Source of the DNA: Sporothrix humicola
Taxonomy: Eukaryota > Ascomycota > Sordariomycetes > Ophiostomatales > Ophiostomataceae
NCBI GenBank assembly: GCA_021396245.1
Contig: WNYE01000011.1
Span: 372,001 to 436,000 of the forward strand
Length of the DNA: 64,000 bases
Direction: 5' to 3'
The notes beneath the pieces are model-generated. The model worked only from the letters and a program-made list of their open reading frames with translations, was not told the DNA's origin and ran no database searches. Within the stretch, counting starts at the first letter, position 1. Each line of letters opens with the position of its first letter. Positions 42,891 to 55,315 of the stretch are shown piece by piece. A program made the position numbers and the translations under genes.

Positions 42891-44159
42891 CTACTCCTTG
42901 ACCGGGTCCTTGGCGCTCGCGTCCACCTTGACGACAATCTTGCCGCGCGCGCGCTTCGTCGCCAGCTTCTCGTACGCCTGCACGACGTCACTCATCGGCC
43001 ACACCGAATCAATGGGCATTTTCGTGAGGATCCCGTCCAGGACCATCTCGGCGACGCGCCGCGCCTGCACGCCCGACGGCGCGAGGGCCAGCAGCTTGTA
43101 CTGCCGCGGGGTGCCGCCCAGAAACGTCGGCACCAAGTTGTTGCGGATCACCGGCAGGATGCCCTGGGAGGCGCCGCCCACAATGCACAGCACGGCGCCC
43201 TTGGGGTGCAGGTAGCCGACGCTCTCCTGAAACAGGGACTGGTCGCCGACGCAGTCAAAGATGAGGTCAAACGGCTTGTCCTTGTAGGTGGCCGTCAGAT
43301 ACTGCGGGAGGGAGGCGTGCTTGGAGTAGTCGATAGTGTCGTCCGCCCCGAGTCCCTTGACAAAGTCGGCATTCTTGCCCGAGCAGACGCCCGTGACATG
43401 TGCCGGCCCGCGGGAGTGGTCCTTGTGGATCTGGATCAGCAGGCTGCCGACCGATCCGCTGGCGCCATTGATGAGGACACGCATCTGCCGCTTCTCGGCT
43501 TGGGCCACGGCTAGAGCAGCCTCGGCCAGGCCGTCGTTGGCGCACAGCGCGGCCGTCTGGCCCGCACACCCCAGGAGGCCCGAGGCGGTGAGGGCGTCGA
43601 TCTTGTCGGGCTGGCGCGCCACCATCTCGGCGGGCACCATCACAAACTCGGACAGCCCGCCGTTGCCCGTCGCCACATAGGGGACAGACATGCACCCGGC
43701 GACGGCCGTGCCCACTGCCAGGGGAGCCTTGGTGTGCGACTTTGCCTTGGCCACGCCCGGTCCCGCTGCCACAATCGTGCCCGAGAAGTCAATCGCCGGC
43801 GTCGGCCGCCGCCTAAACGGCACCCACGACGGGATCTTCATCATGAAATGCAGGTCGGCCGGGTTGAGTGAGGCGTATGCCACCCTCACCAAAATATTGG
43901 ATCCGCCCGGGGCGGGCAGCGACGCAACGTCCGTCGGCTTGCCGTCGTCTTTAAACTCCAAAGCCTCACTGGGCTTGTCCGAGTTTTTCACGACGACCCA
44001 CGACTTCATCTTGACGGCAGGGGCGGTGTTGCTGTGGCGCACGGCAAGGGGTGATAACTGGTAAATGTTCTTGAGGAAAAGCGCAAGAGCCGACACGACA
44101 AACGTGGCCAGAGTCAACTTGTCAAACAAGATGTACGCAATGAAAGAGAAGAGGCCCAT
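42891..44159 (-). CDS. MDR-family quinone oxidoreductase-like protein
   Basis: A single exon encodes 422 residues, stop TAG. It is a medium-chain dehydrogenase/reductase: a GroES-like N-terminal domain with Ala-Ser-Leu-Asn-Pro-Ala-Asp, then a Rossmann domain with Asn-Gly-Ala-Ser-Gly-Ser-Val-Gly as NADPH-binding loop. The zinc-ligand cysteines of classical alcohol dehydrogenase are absent, fitting the zinc-free quinone-oxidoreductase group (RTN4IP1-like, often mitochondrial or organelle-associated). A hydrophobic segment at ~17-32 after Met1 (ATG at 44159) may anchor it to a membrane. In-frame sequence upstream to 44390 exists, but the ATG at 44159 is preferred because it begins this anchor and no better context lies upstream. 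Confidence 0.85.
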   Translation of the reverse strand: MGLFSFIAYILFDKLTLATFVVSALALFLKNIYQLSPLAVRHSNTAPAVKMKSWVVVKNSDKPSEALEFKDDGKPTDVASLPAPGGSNILVRVAYASLNPADLHFMMKIPSWVPFRRRPTPAIDFSGTIVAAGPGVAKAKSHTKAPLAVGTAVAGCMSVPYVATGNGGLSEFVMVPAEMVARQPDKIDALTASGLLGCAGQTAALCANDGLAEAALAVAQAEKRQMRVLINGASGSVGSLLIQIHKDHSRGPAHVTGVCSGKNADFVKGLGADDTIDYSKHASLPQYLTATYKDKPFDLIFDCVGDQSLFQESVGYLHPKGAVLCIVGGASQGILPVIRNNLVPTFLGGTPRQYKLLALAPSGVQARRVAEMVLDGILTKMPIDSVWPMSDVVQAYEKLATKRARGKIVVKVDASAKDPVKE

Positions 44160-45439
44160 GGAGAGTGTGAATGGCGATGCAATTAGTGGTGCACGCGTTG
44201 TTGATTTTGGTTGATGTTTGGATGGTGACGTTGATCTGAGAGAGATGTGAAAAAAGCGCCCCACAGGGATAAAACACGGGTCTGTGGTGGTCACAAGTTG
44301 TGCCCGCTGGAGCAAAGTGCGAATTGGGACGATAAAGTCGGTGCGTAACGGCAGGGAGATGTGCACGTAGTTTTCTCGACAAAACTCCAATTGTCTCCTG
44401 TTTCGAGGGGCACAGGGGGGTTATTTGTACCACGTTCCGAGTCTACCAGATGCGAGTCGATTTCACGACGAACACACGACGGCTCGGTGGCGCTGAGTCG
44501 GTGCAAGCTAAAGTACAAAGCTACCTGTTGTTAGTAGGCAAAGAGCTTCAACAACCACAAGCTTTGAACACGCCGGTCACGCTTTTCGGCACTTTAGCTC
44601 ACGTAGCTCTTGTAGCTCCCGAGCTCTAGGCCGAAGGCACTCCTGTATGACGTCGTCTCCTGATCAATTGGTTCTTTCCAATTGATGCAGCCCATTCGAT
44701 CGGCCAATTCTAGATGCTTCGCCGGTCGTGCTCTCTTGCGAATGCCGTTTCCGTCCGTATCATCACTGATCTTGAGTGGAATTGCGTCTGGACGGACTTG
44801 ACCGGCTCGACTTTGTGTCCGATCGGATGGTCGTCGCTCCGGGCCTTGGCAGGACACCAAAGTCCGTCGCTGCCTTTTGCCGACTTCTTCTACTTTTCGA
44901 TCATCTCCCTCGCGGCAAGATAAACGAGACGGGATGTTTTATGTAATCTAGCCTCGATATCATGGGATTGAAGAGATCTGCCATCTTCAGATCAAATATC
45001 CACGTGTGAAAACATGTGGCACATGGGAATCTCAACATTGCGATCTCACGAAATTATGGGATAAAGAGGAAATGCCATTCACAAACGAAAAGTTTCTCGA
45101 AAATGAAAAGAAGACAAAACTCCTATGTAATTGTTAAGGAAAGAAAATTTAGACGAAAAAATGAAATGTGTAAACGTGACGTTGAATTTTGGTTTTATTT
45201 TATTCTTAAATTCGGAAAACAAAACTTGAAAAACTTTGATAATAATGATCTAGAGTACCGTAACCTGTCTGATTCAAAACCACGCGCGCAATCTCAGATT
45301 CACCACACGTATATCACTTGCAGAACACGTAATTACTGAATGAACTTATTTGAACAATTTGTAATTGGGCTTCTTTGGCCTTTTTCATTCTATTATGCAG
45401 GTTACTATCACTTCGTTTTGTTGGGTTCGTTTCCACTCC
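44160..45439. other. intergenic with AT-rich patch
   Basis: Between the MDR gene promoter and the ABC gene 3' end. An AT-rich patch at about 44940-45370 encodes only short low-complexity frames; nothing is supported as a gene. Confidence 0.5.
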
Positions 45440-48400
45440 CTACTGCTCATTATCACTGCCAGACTCGGGCTGCACAGGGGCAGCATGAATGACGCGGCCG
45501 TTCTCCAGAATCACCGAGAAGTCGGCGTCCCTAACTGCCTCGACGCGGTGCGCAATCGTAATCACAGTGCTGTGCCGCAGCTCCTCCCTCAATACTTCCT
45601 GGATCTGGAACGCTGTCTTCTTGTCGATCGACGCGGTGGCCTCGTCCAGAATGACAATCGGGCTTCGGCGCAGGACCGCCCGGCCCAGCCCAATCAGCTG
45701 CCGCTGGCCCTGGCTCATGTTCTTGCCGCCGCCGTCGACGCGGCTGGCCAGCGTGAAATCGCTGGCGGCGTCGGCAAGCACTCTTCTCAAGACCAGCTCG
45801 CATTCTTCGTCAGTATGGTCGCCGACCGGATCCAGGTTCTCCCGCAGAGAACCGGGGAACAGCACAGGGTCCTGCGCGACAAAGCTGATGCGCTGGCGCA
45901 GCGTGTGCTTGTTGACCGTGGCGACGTTCATCGCGCCAATATAAATCGTGCCCTGGGCGGACTCGTCCTCGGGGTCAAAGTCCGGCAGCACCGTGCCCAG
46001 CAGGGCCAGGGCCAGCGTACTCTTGCCCGAGCCCGTGCGGCCGGTGACGGCCACGGTCGACCCGGCCGGGATGCGCATCGTAATCTCGCGCAGGCTCGGC
46101 TCCAGGTGCGGCGCGTACCGGAACGACGCGTTCTCAAAGACAATGTCGTCGTTGGTCGTGGGCCAGGCGGCGGGCGGGTCGACGTCGCCCACGGGCTCCT
46201 GGTCCAGGTCCAGCAGCTCCGTGACGCGCTCCACCGACACAAACTGCATCTGCAGCTCGCCGTACCGACGGCAGAGCACCTGCGTGGAGTTGACAAAGTT
46301 GGCGGCGGCCGTCAGCACAAAAGCGACGAGACCGCTCGAGAGACCGGTGCCCAGGGCCGTCATGGTCAGCGCAAACGTCGACAGGGCCGTCATCGCATTA
46401 AAGCGCCACTGGAGCCACGCCTGCAGCGACCAGTAAAAGTGGTCCATGCGCTGGAAGGCATCGGTGGTCGTGATGATTCGCTCCTGGAAGTGCGGCTGCA
46501 CGCGGAAGGCGCGGACCGTCGTGAGACCTTCGAGCAGCGTGCCAAAGTTGGACATGAGCGGTGACAGCGAGACCATTTCGAGACGACGCAGGGACTGCGA
46601 GGCCGGCAAAAAGTAGAAGAAGATGAGGACAAAGGCCGACGTCATGAAGATGGCCATAACCAGGAATGTCGGCGTGGCCGACGCAATGACCAAAATGGAC
46701 GAGATCCAGTTAAGCACAAACCAGGCACAACGATGGATCTGCTGGGCAATGGCGCCGTCGATGGTGCCAATGTCGGACGTCACACGGTTCATGAGACGGC
46801 CAACTGGAGTCACATCAAAGAACCGGAACGGCGCTGTGCTGACCCTCACCATGACCTGCTGGAACACTTGCTTGCCGGCTGTGTAGGTAATAGCAATCAA
46901 GATCAGGTCGGCAAATGTACGAAAGAGCAGCGACAACAAGGCCAGAACAGCAAACCAGAACAGCCACGGCAGCACATTGACCTCGGGGTCGGGGAGGCCA
47001 AAGTTCTTATCGTCCCATCCAGTCGCGTTCATGGTGCCGTGGTGGATAGCCACGGAGAACATATCTTCGTCATCATGAGCACCACTGACGACCATCTGCG
47101 TCATGGGCGACAAAACAGAGGAGATAGCCTTGCGCACAACAGTGGCGACACCGTCGCTGCCGTAGGCTTCACCCCAGATCTTGAGGAAGTAAAGGTAGGC
47201 AATCTTGGACAGCCGGAAGCCAACAAAACTAACAATGACCAACAGCCACCAGTGCCAACCACCCGCCTGAATGTACCGCCAGTAAACGGACAACATAACG
47301 CCACCGTGGGCACGGTGTTCCTCCTCGATAAACTTGTTCTTGGCGACCTTGTCGGCCGTGTCGTCGGGCTTGGCGTTGTCGTCCTCAGAGGACGATGCAC
47401 CATCATTATCGGCCGATGAGCTGGCCTCACTTTCCTCACCAACAGTTCCAAGGGTTGAAGGAGCGGCTGATGAACCGAGTGTGCGCCGGACCTGGTCGGC
47501 ATCAATCTTGGAGACGACGCCGTGTTCGTCGCTGACTTCGTAGATCTGGTCAGCGTAATCGGCAGCAAGGTCCATCCGGTGGGTGACGAAAACGACAAGA
47601 CGGTTCTTCATCAGACCCGAGGTTGAGAACAGACGCTTCATGATTGACTCGGCCGTGTTGTGGTCAAGAGCGGCAATAGGGTCGTCGAGAAGCAGAATGC
47701 GTGCACGGCTGTAGACGGCACGGGCCAATGCGACACGAGCTTTTTGGCCACCTGACAAACCAATACCGTTCTCGCCGACATTGGACATATCACCCGCCTC
47801 AAACTCGGCGAAGTCGGGAAGCAAGCAGCACGCCTCCACAACACGGTGGTAGCGGACCTCGTCGTAAGGAAGGCAGAACAGAATATTTTCACGGACGGTC
47901 ATGCTCTGGAGCCAGGGTGTCTGGGCGCAGTAACCGATGGTCTCCTTGGGCACAGAGCGAGTACCACCATGCTGGTCCATCTCGCCGAGCAAAGTCATGA
48001 GCAGAGCGGTCTTGCCGGTACCGACCTTACCGCAGATCACGGTGAGACCACTACCATCGGCGGTAAAGTTAACCTTTGTGAGAATCGGGGTCTCTGCGGT
48101 AGGCCACGCGAAAGCGGCGTTCTCAATGCCAATGTAGAGTGGGCCGGGCGGGCGAATGATGCCGTCCACGAGTTCGCCTTCGGGGGCCTGCTGCAAAACA
48201 TCGCCCTGCTCGTTGTCGATATCCTCCTTGTCGGGCTCGGCCATAAAGGCCTCAATGCGGCGCATAGCAACATTGGCGTTGAGGAGAACGGTGATCAGGT
48301 CGGGCAACTCGCGCAGACTCTGCTCCAGCAGGTTGAACAAGTTGAGAGCGGGGAAGGCAATGTCAATGGTAAGCGGGCGCTTCTCAATGACAGTGTAGGC

Positions 48401-50825
48401 GTAGAAGGCAGCCACCGGGAAGAAGGAGGCAGCGAGCTGGTTGACGACAAAAATGGCTTTTTGGATCAGGTTGGTGATCACTCGATAGTTGAGCTCTTTT
48501 TGACGCGCAGTCAGAATGTTGGCCAGCCACTTGTCCTGCCAATCGTACCACCGCAGATGACGGATGGACTCGATAAACTGCGACGTAACCTGCAACTTAA
48601 TATCCGTTACGGCACGGCGAGCGAGCTCCCAGCGGACGAGGACCTTGACAATGTAGACGTTGATGATCTGGGCGGTCACAATGACCAGGATGCCAAGCAG
48701 TGATGCGCCACCAAGAACATTCCAGAGCAAAAAGATGGAGAGGATAAAGTTCAGCGGCTTCGTGAAGAGGGTGGGGAACTCCCAGAATCGCTGGGCAACC
48801 TCGTAGACGTCGTTGCGCATGAGGTTCAGAATCTTGCCGGTGGATGCAGGCGCATTGCCGCTGACGACGCTGTTAGCGATCTCGGTCATGCCGCCGCCGC
48901 CTCCGGGGCCACGGCCGCCTGCACGGTTTCCTCCTCCACCACCGCCGCCACCGCCGCCACCGCCTCCGCCACCTTGGCCTAACATCAGCATTCTCGGGCG
49001 GGGAGCAGCCGAATCCCTTCTCCGCTTCCCCTTGCCGCCCTTCTTGCTGTTATCGGCGTCTGGGTGGCCGGGGAAGGTGAAAGCCTTGCGGCGCAATGTT
49101 TTTTCGTAGATCATAGTAATAAGTTCACCGCGGGAGCGTTCATAGCACCGGCGAGTAAACCAAAGAGAGAAGATGCCGGCCTGTGCACGCGCAATGTTGG
49201 TGATACAGATGAACACTGCGTAGACTGCTGCCACACGAACACTAGCATCCGGGCCCTCCATAGATGCCAGGAGCTGTTTCAAGAGGATGATTGGCAGCAT
49301 GGACAAGACCGAGTCGAGAATACCCAGGAATGAGGTAATAATCAGGTCGGGTGTGTTGACCTTGACAACGCGGGCGGTGACGGAGCCCTTGACATCGTGG
49401 AACAAGCGGTACAGGCGGGCGTGCTGGAACTGGTACGGCAAGTGCCAGACATCCTCGTCCTGCAGTTGACGAGATGCGCCTAGGCTAAGAACTGGGGCCA
49501 TCCAATTGACCGTCATCCACTGGTAGAGATTAAGATTGTCCTCAGGACTGCGCTTCTTGATTGACGGCGTCTCGAAAATGCCGGCGATCTTCTCGTTCTC
49601 GCGGCCATTGCCAAGACGGGGATCACGCATGGGCATAACCATCATGATCCAAACGGAGAGGCCGGTGACGCTCATCTCGGCCAGCCAAGTCAGGTTGAGC
49701 GGCCATTGGGACAGCACAGGGACGCCAAACAACAGCGCGATCTGGACGATCAGGGTACTGGTGTAAATAAATAGAATGCTCGAAGGGAGCGAGCGAGGCC
49801 GGTCAATGGCCAGGAGGATGGATGAGATAAGGCAAGGGACAACAGGCGTAAGGTAGAGATAGCCGTGGCCGGCGGCGAAAGTTAAGATCAAGCTGGTGGC
49901 CACGCCTGCCACGGACAGCAGGAACAGTGTGACGGCCATCAAGTGCCAAGACTGGATCGTAAGTGTCGCGAACCCGCCGCCAATGCTCACGGGGCGCACA
50001 TCGACAATGCTATTCCGACGGCCAAAGCCGACCACGGTGCTGCTAGCACTGCTGTCGGTAATGTTATCGCTGTCAGACTCGACGGCCTCTTCGGTGGGCT
50101 CGTCGACGGCAATCTCCATGGCAGAGTTGCTGGCCGCGGCCTCGACGTCGACATCTGTGTCGGTCGTCTGGCCGTTTTCGGAGGCCTGGTTTTCAATGCG
50201 CCGGCGGGCGGCACCGTTGCTGGTGTTGCCGGCATTTTGCGGGGGCATGCGGCCATCTTTCAGGCCCAGCTCCTCTTCCTCGGTCGCAAAGCCGCGCAGC
50301 CAAACTGGCCGGCGGCGCCAGAGCGGCTCGAGTGCATATCGGCCGATAAAGACAACAAGTGCAATCCAAACGGGAATGTAGGCAACGATGCCGGGGCAGC
50401 CATCACCGAATGTGGCGGTTTCGGGAATCTGGTCAATGTTAGCATGGATGCGTAATGTTCTCCGCAAAAAATGTCATACAAGTCGAATAATTGTGAGATA
50501 TGGTGAAAATGATTGATGTTAAGAAGGTGGGGGAAAGGAGCTCATTTCGGTTTTTGGAGATTCAGGGGGCTGTGCTGCTCGCTAATGAAGACAAACGCGG
50601 AAGGTGCGATGTGCAGTGTGCGATGTGCGGAGAAGTCGAAGCTGCATCGCGGCTTCCTGTCCAGGAATTTCAAAATGCATACGGCAGTCACGGCGCGCCA
50701 AGAAGGAAAGAGCGGCCGGGGATAGGGGGTTTCGCAAAAGATGCAGAGTTGGTACGTACCCAAATTTGCTGGCAGCACGAGTAGCACGGCCACAAGTGGT
50801 CCGTCCAGTGAGGAGATGACGACAT
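45440..50825 (-). CDS. ABCC-type full ABC transporter
   Basis: The main exon 50428-45440 (1663 codons, stop TAG) begins without an ATG. A plausible first exon lies at 50825-50760 (22 codons) with a GTACGT donor, joining in frame across a 331-nt intron to a GCTAAC...CCAG acceptor, giving 1684 residues. Two half-transporters are present. Nucleotide-binding domain 1 has Walker A Gly-Lys-Val-Gly-Thr-Gly-Lys-Thr (~48010-48045), a Leu-Ser-Gly-Gly-Gln signature and Asp-Asp-Pro in place of the catalytic Glu; domain 2 has Gly-Arg-Thr-Gly-Ser-Gly-Lys-Ser (~46020-46055), Met-Ser-Gln-Gly-Gln-Arg-Gln and a full Asp-Glu-Ala-Thr. This asymmetry is typical of ABCC (MRP-like) pumps. A polyglycine insert lies between membrane helices (48885-48975). 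It probably exports conjugates or drugs at the vacuole or plasma membrane. Confidence 0.88.
48885..48975 (-). repeat. GGN repeat encoding polyglycine insert
   Basis: A GGT/GGC/GGA-rich tract encodes about 15 consecutive glycines and a further Gly/Arg segment within the transporter, preceded by Lys/Arg-rich residues. It expands a cytosolic loop of the first membrane domain. The frame is open across it. Confidence 0.8.
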
Positions 50826-50866
50826 GACCCCTCGGAGGCGAGCGCCGGGGGTCGAGAACTGAGTAT

Positions 50867-50907
<41 letters not shown>

Positions 50908-53900
50908 GATTGGTGCGACGGGTGACAATGTGAGAAAAGGCTGGTCGAGGCATGGACGACCCAAATAAAATTAAGTGAGGTGCGCCGAACTTTCCATGGG
51001 CTAGGAAGGTGCGCAATTCGGAAAGGAACTCGGCAAGAAAGATTGTCGATTGAGGTCGAGATACGGTCGTGATGTTCGGGGAGGAATCACGGAGAGTTGA
51101 GTATGGCTCCGTTCAAAGAAAACACAATAGGTGCCGAGGAGTGGCAAGAGCGACCGGGTCGGAAAGGTCGACAAACAGGGCAGGAGCGAAATACTGCCGC
51201 AAAATACAAAGCCCGAGGCAAGGCTGACAAGAAACAGAACGAATTCAAAGCAATGCAATACAAAAACGAGCGTGATGTCGAAGTTCGAGCTAGGAAGAAA
51301 GTAAGAAAGAAGGAAGAGAATAGCAAGAAAAGGATTCAAGCTTCAAGAAAATAATTATGGATTTGTTGCACAGAGCTGCAGTGCCCTTCGAGTACGTAAC
51401 GAACTCGCGGCCCCCCAATGCGCCGTTTAAGCGGTGATCAATAGGGAAAGGTAGGCCGCCAGTGACAAAGGTTCCTTTCTACAGAAGGAAGGAGCTTGTC
51501 GGCCCCAAAACGCGACAAAGACCCCCACTGACAGCGCCGGTTATGCTCAAGTTCGGAGACCACAAAGCGCGCGGCGTAGTGGCGTCATTGGCACCAACAG
51601 GCCAAAAAGCTGTTTTAGTCCAGGCCTACTGGCAGCTTTTCGCAGCCTTTCGCCAGAAGGCCAGCACTTGGAAGCTACTACCTTGTCTCTCGTGTATTCT
51701 TCCGGCACCGAAGTCGGCCATTTTTTCTGTTAGTCGCCGCTTCCTTGTGTCAGTGGGGAGCTTGCGTATTGAGTAGGCGGGGCAAGAGCAATTATGGTGT
51801 TGTGAAGGCAAGAACGAACATTTTGGTGTCTGGGCGAGCGCAGTAGCGTGTCACAGTGAGAGGAAGGAGCGGAGCTGCAGCTCAAGCGAGCAGAACGGAA
51901 ATGAAAAGTAAATGGAAGTCACAACGTTTGGTGAGTTTAGAGAACAAACATTCAAACGAAAACAAGACGAAAACAGCCCTCCAGCAAAACAACCAAAAAC
52001 AACCCGCATCTTCACCGCTCCCGCACACACGCTGCATGTTTCATTTGCGCTCTGGCATAGGACTGCCGCCAGTCCCGTTCAGGCAAACCGGTGTAATGAG
52101 GGTTGGGGTTCATGAAGCCCAGGTGCTTCTGGGTCTTCATTTTGCTTTTGCATCTGCATCTGCAACTTGACTGCACCTGCAGCCTTGGCCGCAAGGCTTG
52201 ACAAGCTCGACCAGAATCTGTGCCATCCAACTCCTGGTACCAAGGCACAGCTCACTATGAACCTAACCTGTCAGTTTTCGAATCATCGAGTCTTCAACGG
52301 CATCTTTGACCCTAAACCTTGCACGATAAAGTGAGAGACGAGGTGTTTATGCAGTTGAAATGTCCCGAAAGATTTCAAGTCAACAACCTCTTTCCCATCT
52401 TCATCTCGATCACGGCGGAGAAGTGGATCGGCTGCAGCTGTTGGCTTCCTTGCCGCCTGCCTCATGGCCGGGTCGCAGTGCATGCCCGTTAAGCATTGAG
52501 AATTTCGTTCCCTATGCGAATGACAACCTCCAACAAGCGGTATGAGACGTTCAGACATCAAGACCCCCACACAAAGCAGCCTGCACACTGCACGTTCAAC
52601 ACTGCATATGCAGCAAGCAATGGCAGGTATCCTATTCGTCTTGACCTTTAGGCTTTGCTTTGATGTTACTTTTTGTTTCGATTGTTGGTTCTGTTTCCTC
52701 TCCGCTGTTTGGCTCTTCGGTCTCCGTTTCCCGATCGTGATGATCAGATGACGGTGAGCAGCCAGTCAAGAGCGAGCTTGTCCGATGTAGACGGCGTCTA
52801 GAACACAGGGAACATGCATCGACCTCACCATTGCATACGAAAGACGTGCAGAGTTAAACAACATGAGCAAAAGCCAAGATAGACTACACCCGGTCGTGGT
52901 CTTACAGAGTCTTGACAGACGTTCAAGAGGAAAAGACCTACAGCATACAGAATTTCAACACAGACTCCGTCAACTGCCCGAGTACGGTGCCGGCCACCGT
53001 TACGACAACGACAATAAATGTTTACAACAACATTTTGTCGGACTTGCCAAAGGACCATGTTTTTTTTTATCTCGGCAAATGGAGCCGTGTCTACAATGCT
53101 ACGATTCTGATGAGGGGTCTGCCGTCCACCCTTAGAGAAACAAGCTTCTGCAATGTCATGGTCGCATCATGCTGTGTCCCCACGTTTTTGCCGACAACGA
53201 AGGGCAAATTGCAAATTCAGCAAGCTGTCTTGAGACTGCAACCAGGAGCATCAAAGTCGAAGTCAAAGGAGCAACAAATGTTGCCCAACCCGCTGTTGCA
53301 GCATCTTGTCAACTCCTCAGTATTCCTGATCATATATTTTGTCTTCAGCCTATGCTGGTCAACATTGAACTTGAGCGGGCCGGGGAACGGGACGGTCTGT
53401 TCTAACCGGGCTGCAACAAACAGTTCACGAGATCAGCAGGGTCCAAATGAAGGTGGTATGCAGCCAACTCATCTTCAATCTTTTACTTCTGCAACTATCT
53501 TGATCGCATTCTATATTTGAGTTTCTAGCCGCTGCTGCCATCTTTGCTTCCGTCATTCAACATGCACAATATTACACCCTGCGTCTTGCAACGCAGGCGG
53601 GCGTTCTTCTACTTCTACAGCGGAAGCAATGCAACATCACGACACGCGATCTTTCATATCTCTTACCATCTCCCAGGCCTCGCCAGCGTTTCGCCGAATC
53701 TCACCCGAAGCCGTGAACATCAACAAACTCGACCATTGCAAAGAATGCACAGAGAGTCGACAGATACAAGTTGCCGTCACAGCCTTCTCTCCTCTCGTCC
53801 TATCCCCATCCATCGCGGCTCCGGGTAAATTCGAGAGGCAAACGCGGCTGTGCATGATATGAGCAGTTGACGGCAACGCATGATGAATGGAATCGTGCTC

Positions 53901-54289
53901 AGCCTCTCGACTGTGTTTACGGTATAGTATCTACGCAACAGTGTGAAAACAATGATTGTTTACACCATAACGACTTTGATTGATAAAAGGATATATGCCG
54001 ATAAACAAAAGTCCAGACAAAAGCCTCCTAACCAAATACCAAGGAGACTTATTGTGTATATGCTGACATTTGCACAGTGAGATATTAAGAAAAGAAAGAA
54101 TGAGAAAAGACCCAATATCCGCGAATCTAATTATAATGCTGAATATGTAACAATCGAACAACAAAGAAGCCAAAAGCCACACCAGTTTTCCACCAACAGT
54201 ACTCCCTGCCAAGACAAGAAAGACCAAAAACAAAAACAAAAAACGCCACACATGCCTCGCGCTTCATGCTTCATGCTTCACGCTGCATG
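50826..54289. other. 3.5-kb gene-poor region
   Basis: Starts as the ABC gene promoter with a GT microsatellite. Short frames occur on both strands, including one of about 202 codons at 52912-53520, but composition is not gene-like and no motif is recognisable. Confidence 0.45.
50869..50903. repeat. (GT)17 microsatellite
   Basis: An uninterrupted 35-nt GT repeat, 44 bp upstream of the proposed ABC transporter start codon (AC on the coding strand). Alternating purine-pyrimidine DNA can adopt Z-DNA. Confidence 0.95.
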
Positions 54290-55315
54290 TTACCGGTATG
54301 CTGAGCTGTACTCGGTCGGTTGGCCCTGTGGATGGTGGTAGGCGGGCGATGCGCCTGTGACCATGGGCGTCGCCGGCATCTCGACGGGTTGTTGTGCGTC
54401 TTGCACGGGCAGCTCGTACACGCCTCCCGATTGCTGCTGGTACAGCATGTTTGGTGAGGGCGATGTGTTGTATGGATCGTGTGGCCATTTGCCGTCGCCC
54501 GCCTCGGAGCCCGGTACCGCGCCGGCCTTCCAGTCGTACGTGTTGCCGCCTACCGACGACAAATGAGACAATTCAGTGCCGCTGACCTGGCTACCGCCGC
54601 CTCCACCGCCGCCGTGACCATTGTCAGATCCCCCCAGCATCGGCCGGTGCTCCTCTGTCGACTGCCGGTTGCGCCACATGCGAATGAGGAAAAAGGCAAA
54701 GACGGCCACAATGGCCACGCCCGCCACGGTGGCGCCCGCTATTATGCCCGTTTTCGTGGTGCTCGACATGCCGTCGCTGTTGTTGTTGCTGTCGGACCCT
54801 CCCGTGTTTTGGGGCGAGCCCGCCGTTGTTGTGATGGTCTCGACGTGCCCGTTGGACGTTGTCGTGATTGTTGTGAGAGAGGGCGTCGATGTGCCGCTGG
54901 TCGTGGTCGACGGCCCCGAGGTCGTCGACGTATACGTGCCGTTGCCGGCGGACAAGAAGTCGCGCTGCGATACCGAGAGCGGCGTATTGCTAAACGAGCA
55001 GGCCGACGCCATGGTCGTGTAGACGGTCTCGAGGTCGGCATAGTCGGACTTGCCAATGCACTCGGCGGCGGAAATCACAAAGTTGCCCGTGTTGCTGCAG
55101 AGGCACTCGTTCATGGCGGAGACATCGTCGCCGTCGCAGCCGCTGGCCGTCGCCGACGAGTTGAGACAGGAGCGCGCCCCTGACGGGTAGGCGTCGAAGT
55201 TGTTAGTGAACGCTGCGCGGACAGCCGTCGTCTGGAGAAGGAGGAGGGCGAGCAACGCGAGGAAAGAAAGCGGCGCGAGCCGCCGCCTACTCGTACATTG
55301 TCGGCGAGTGTCCAT
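54290..55315 (-). CDS. single-pass cell-surface sensor-like protein
   Basis: A single exon encodes 341 residues, stop TAA. A signal peptide (~1-35) leads to an ~85-residue extracellular domain with about seven cysteines, including a Cys-Leu-Cys pair, then a Ser/Thr-rich, probably O-mannosylated stalk (~125-185). One transmembrane helix (~190-213) is followed by basic residues and a cytosolic tail with Gly-rich and Pro/Gln-rich parts. This matches the layout of fungal cell-wall stress sensors, though the domain is not a clear WSC or CFEM module. It may sense surface or wall stress and signal through its tail; this is inferred from architecture only. Confidence 0.75.
   Translation of the reverse strand: MDTRRQCTSRRRLAPLSFLALLALLLLQTTAVRAAFTNNFDAYPSGARSCLNSSATASGCDGDDVSAMNECLCSNTGNFVISAAECIGKSDYADLETVYTTMASACSFSNTPLSVSQRDFLSAGNGTYTSTTSGPSTTTSGTSTPSLTTITTTSNGHVETITTTAGSPQNTGGSDSNNNSDGMSSTTKTGIIAGATVAGVAIVAVFAFFLIRMWRNRQSTEEHRPMLGGSDNGHGGGGGGGSQVSGTELSHLSSVGGNTYDWKAGAVPGSEAGDGKWPHDPYNTSPSPNMLYQQQSGGVYELPVQDAQQPVEMPATPMVTGASPAYHHPQGQPTEYSSAYR

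Noticed and set aside
45016..45339. 107-codon AT-rich plus-strand frame
   Set aside because: Lys/Asn/Phe-rich composition simply reflects local AT-rich DNA; no motif or splice context.
52912..53520. 202-codon plus-strand open frame
   Set aside because: Does not show gene-like codon use, has no signal peptide, membrane or domain pattern; kept as intergenic.
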